Shown: positions 63,269 through 64,000 of the stretch, piece by piece
How positions within the stretch are numbered: position 1 is the stretch's first letter
Layout of the letters: every line of letters starts with the position of its first letter
DNA from: Olsenella sp. An270
GTDB lineage: Bacteria; Actinomycetota; Coriobacteriia; Coriobacteriales; Atopobiaceae
Assembly (NCBI RefSeq): GCF_002159735.1
Contig: NZ_NFJF01000002.1
Coordinates: 124,001 to 188,000 of the forward strand
Length of the DNA: 64,000 nt
Direction: 5' to 3'
Translations under genes and position numbers: made by a program
Notes under the pieces: model-generated
Database searches by the model: none
The model's input: the letters and a program-made list of their open reading frames with translations, nothing else
Told to the model about the DNA's origin: nothing

Positions 63269-64000
63269 CTACGCGCGCCGCGCCGCCAGCACGGCGTCGA
63301 TCACCTGCGCCACGCCGCGCTCGTTGTTGGAGGGGATGCGGAAGTCGGCGAAGCGCTCCATGCGCTCCTCCGCGTTGGCGACGAGGTAGCCGTGGCCCAC
63401 GGTCTCGAGCATCTCGGCGTCGTTGTCGGTGTCGCCGCAGGCCACGACGTCGGCGACGGAGATCCCCAGGTGCTCGCAGAGGCGCTCGACGCCCGTGCCC
63501 TTGTCGACGCCCTGGTTCATGATGTCGATCCACACGGCGCCGCCGCAGGTCACCGAGAGCTGCTCGCCCCAGGCCGGCGCGTACACCTCGTCGCGCATGG
63601 GCACCGCGTTGCCCTCGGGGAAGTAGACCGTGAACTTGTTGACCTCGGCCGCCAGGTGGTCGAGCGTCTCCACGTAGACGATGTTGTGGTAGAAGGTGCG
63701 GAAGACGTCGTCATAGCGGCGGTCCTGCTCGCGGACGTAGCAGGCGTCGAGTCCGCAGACCGTGGGCAGCCCGTAGCCGCCCTCGAGCGTGAACTCGGTG
63801 AGCGCCTGGACCGTCGCCGGCTCGATGAGGCTCTTGAACACGACGTCCTCGCGGCAGACCACCGCGGCGCCGTTGTCGGTGACGAAGGCCATGTGGTCCC
63901 ACGAGTCCGGGAACATATCGCGCAGCGTGTAGAGCGGCCGCCCGCTCGCCGCGGCAAAGAGCGCCCCCGCGCCCTCGAGCGCGCGGATGCGTCCCGGCAT
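63269..64000 (-). CDS. HAD-family Cof-like phosphatase (N-terminus outside window)
   Basis: At least 244 residues of a HAD hydrolase of the Cof type: FAAASGRPLYTL, the cap domain, and VVACGDTDNDAEML (motif IV). The catalytic DxD motif would lie in the missing N-terminal part, because the visible frame starts mid-domain at the window edge. It likely removes phosphate from a sugar phosphate or cofactor. Confidence 0.8.
   Translation of the reverse strand: MPGRIRALEGAGALFAAASGRPLYTLRDMFPDSWDHMAFVTDNGAAVVCREDVVFKSLIEPATVQALTEFTLEGGYGLPTVCGLDACYVREQDRRYDDVFRTFYHNIVYVETLDHLAAEVNKFTVYFPEGNAVPMRDEVYAPAWGEQLSVTCGGAVWIDIMNQGVDKGTGVERLCEHLGISVADVVACGDTDNDAEMLETVGHGYLVANAEERMERFADFRIPSNNERGVAQVIDAVLAARRA

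Overview
The window is about two-thirds G+C, almost fully coding, and uses GTG and TTG starts freely. The gene set fits an actinobacterium of the class Coriobacteriia (Olsenella/Atopobium-like). That placement is an inference from gene content and style; no rRNA or tRNA gene is visible to confirm it. Most genes are ordinary chromosomal housekeeping and transport genes. The left edge (1-4612) is accessory: a methyltransferase whose recognition half is AT-rich, a GIY-YIG/helicase restriction partner, and a broken DUF3800 gene.

Layout: 1-4.6 kb restriction-modification; 4.9-7.6 kb aspS and an aquaporin; 7.8-11.8 kb a solute-binding lipoprotein paired with a giant two-sensor MscS channel; 12.2-15.8 kb a heterodimeric ABC exporter; 15.9-18 kb a flavin reductase and a polysaccharide flippase; 18.3-21 kb PEP carboxylase; 21.1-26.6 kb a metal block (feoA, feoA, feoB, a ZIP transporter, a FeoB-associated Cys-rich peptide, and a structured gene-free stretch) sharing GTTA-N8-TAAC boxes, with gpmA inside it; 26.6-32.3 kb a divergent glutamine synthetase, a polar amino acid ABC importer and an orphan GlnR-like regulator; 32.6-39.7 kb an HtrA protease, a DUF2130 protein, a FeoA-FeoB fusion, a LOG-family protein and a TVP38-family protein; 39.7-45.7 kb an HPr paralogue, a DNA glycosylase, and a sucrose-type set (fructokinase, LacI regulator, amylosucrase); 46-55.7 kb regulators, nitroreductase, exonuclease, phosphofructokinase, phenylacetate-CoA ligase plus ACT protein, TatA and a lipoprotein; 55.8-61.1 kb an M20 peptidase, then a lysine riboswitch driving lysA-dapA-dapB-dapH; 61.3-64 kb fucO, a holin-like membrane protein and a truncated HAD phosphatase.

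The most unusual signals are outside the genes. (1) The word CGAGAAGRAC or its complement occurs at least 42 times in 64 kb, on both strands, in genes and between them, sometimes as inverted pairs in hairpins. This is the pattern of a DNA uptake sequence. (2) Three intergenic arrays (18004, 27995, 62626) are built of 22-bp units of the form TCTAGGAA-N6-CCCTTGTC repeated at exactly 31 bp, several units in one orientation then several in the other. The distance between the two halves differs among loci by 21 and 10 bp, as if held on one face of the helix. (3) At least 13 more intergenic spaces carry other inverted repeats of 18-25 bp with different core words, two of them supplying the stop codon of the neighbouring gene. 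(4) The metal block contains a candidate metal-controlled small RNA.
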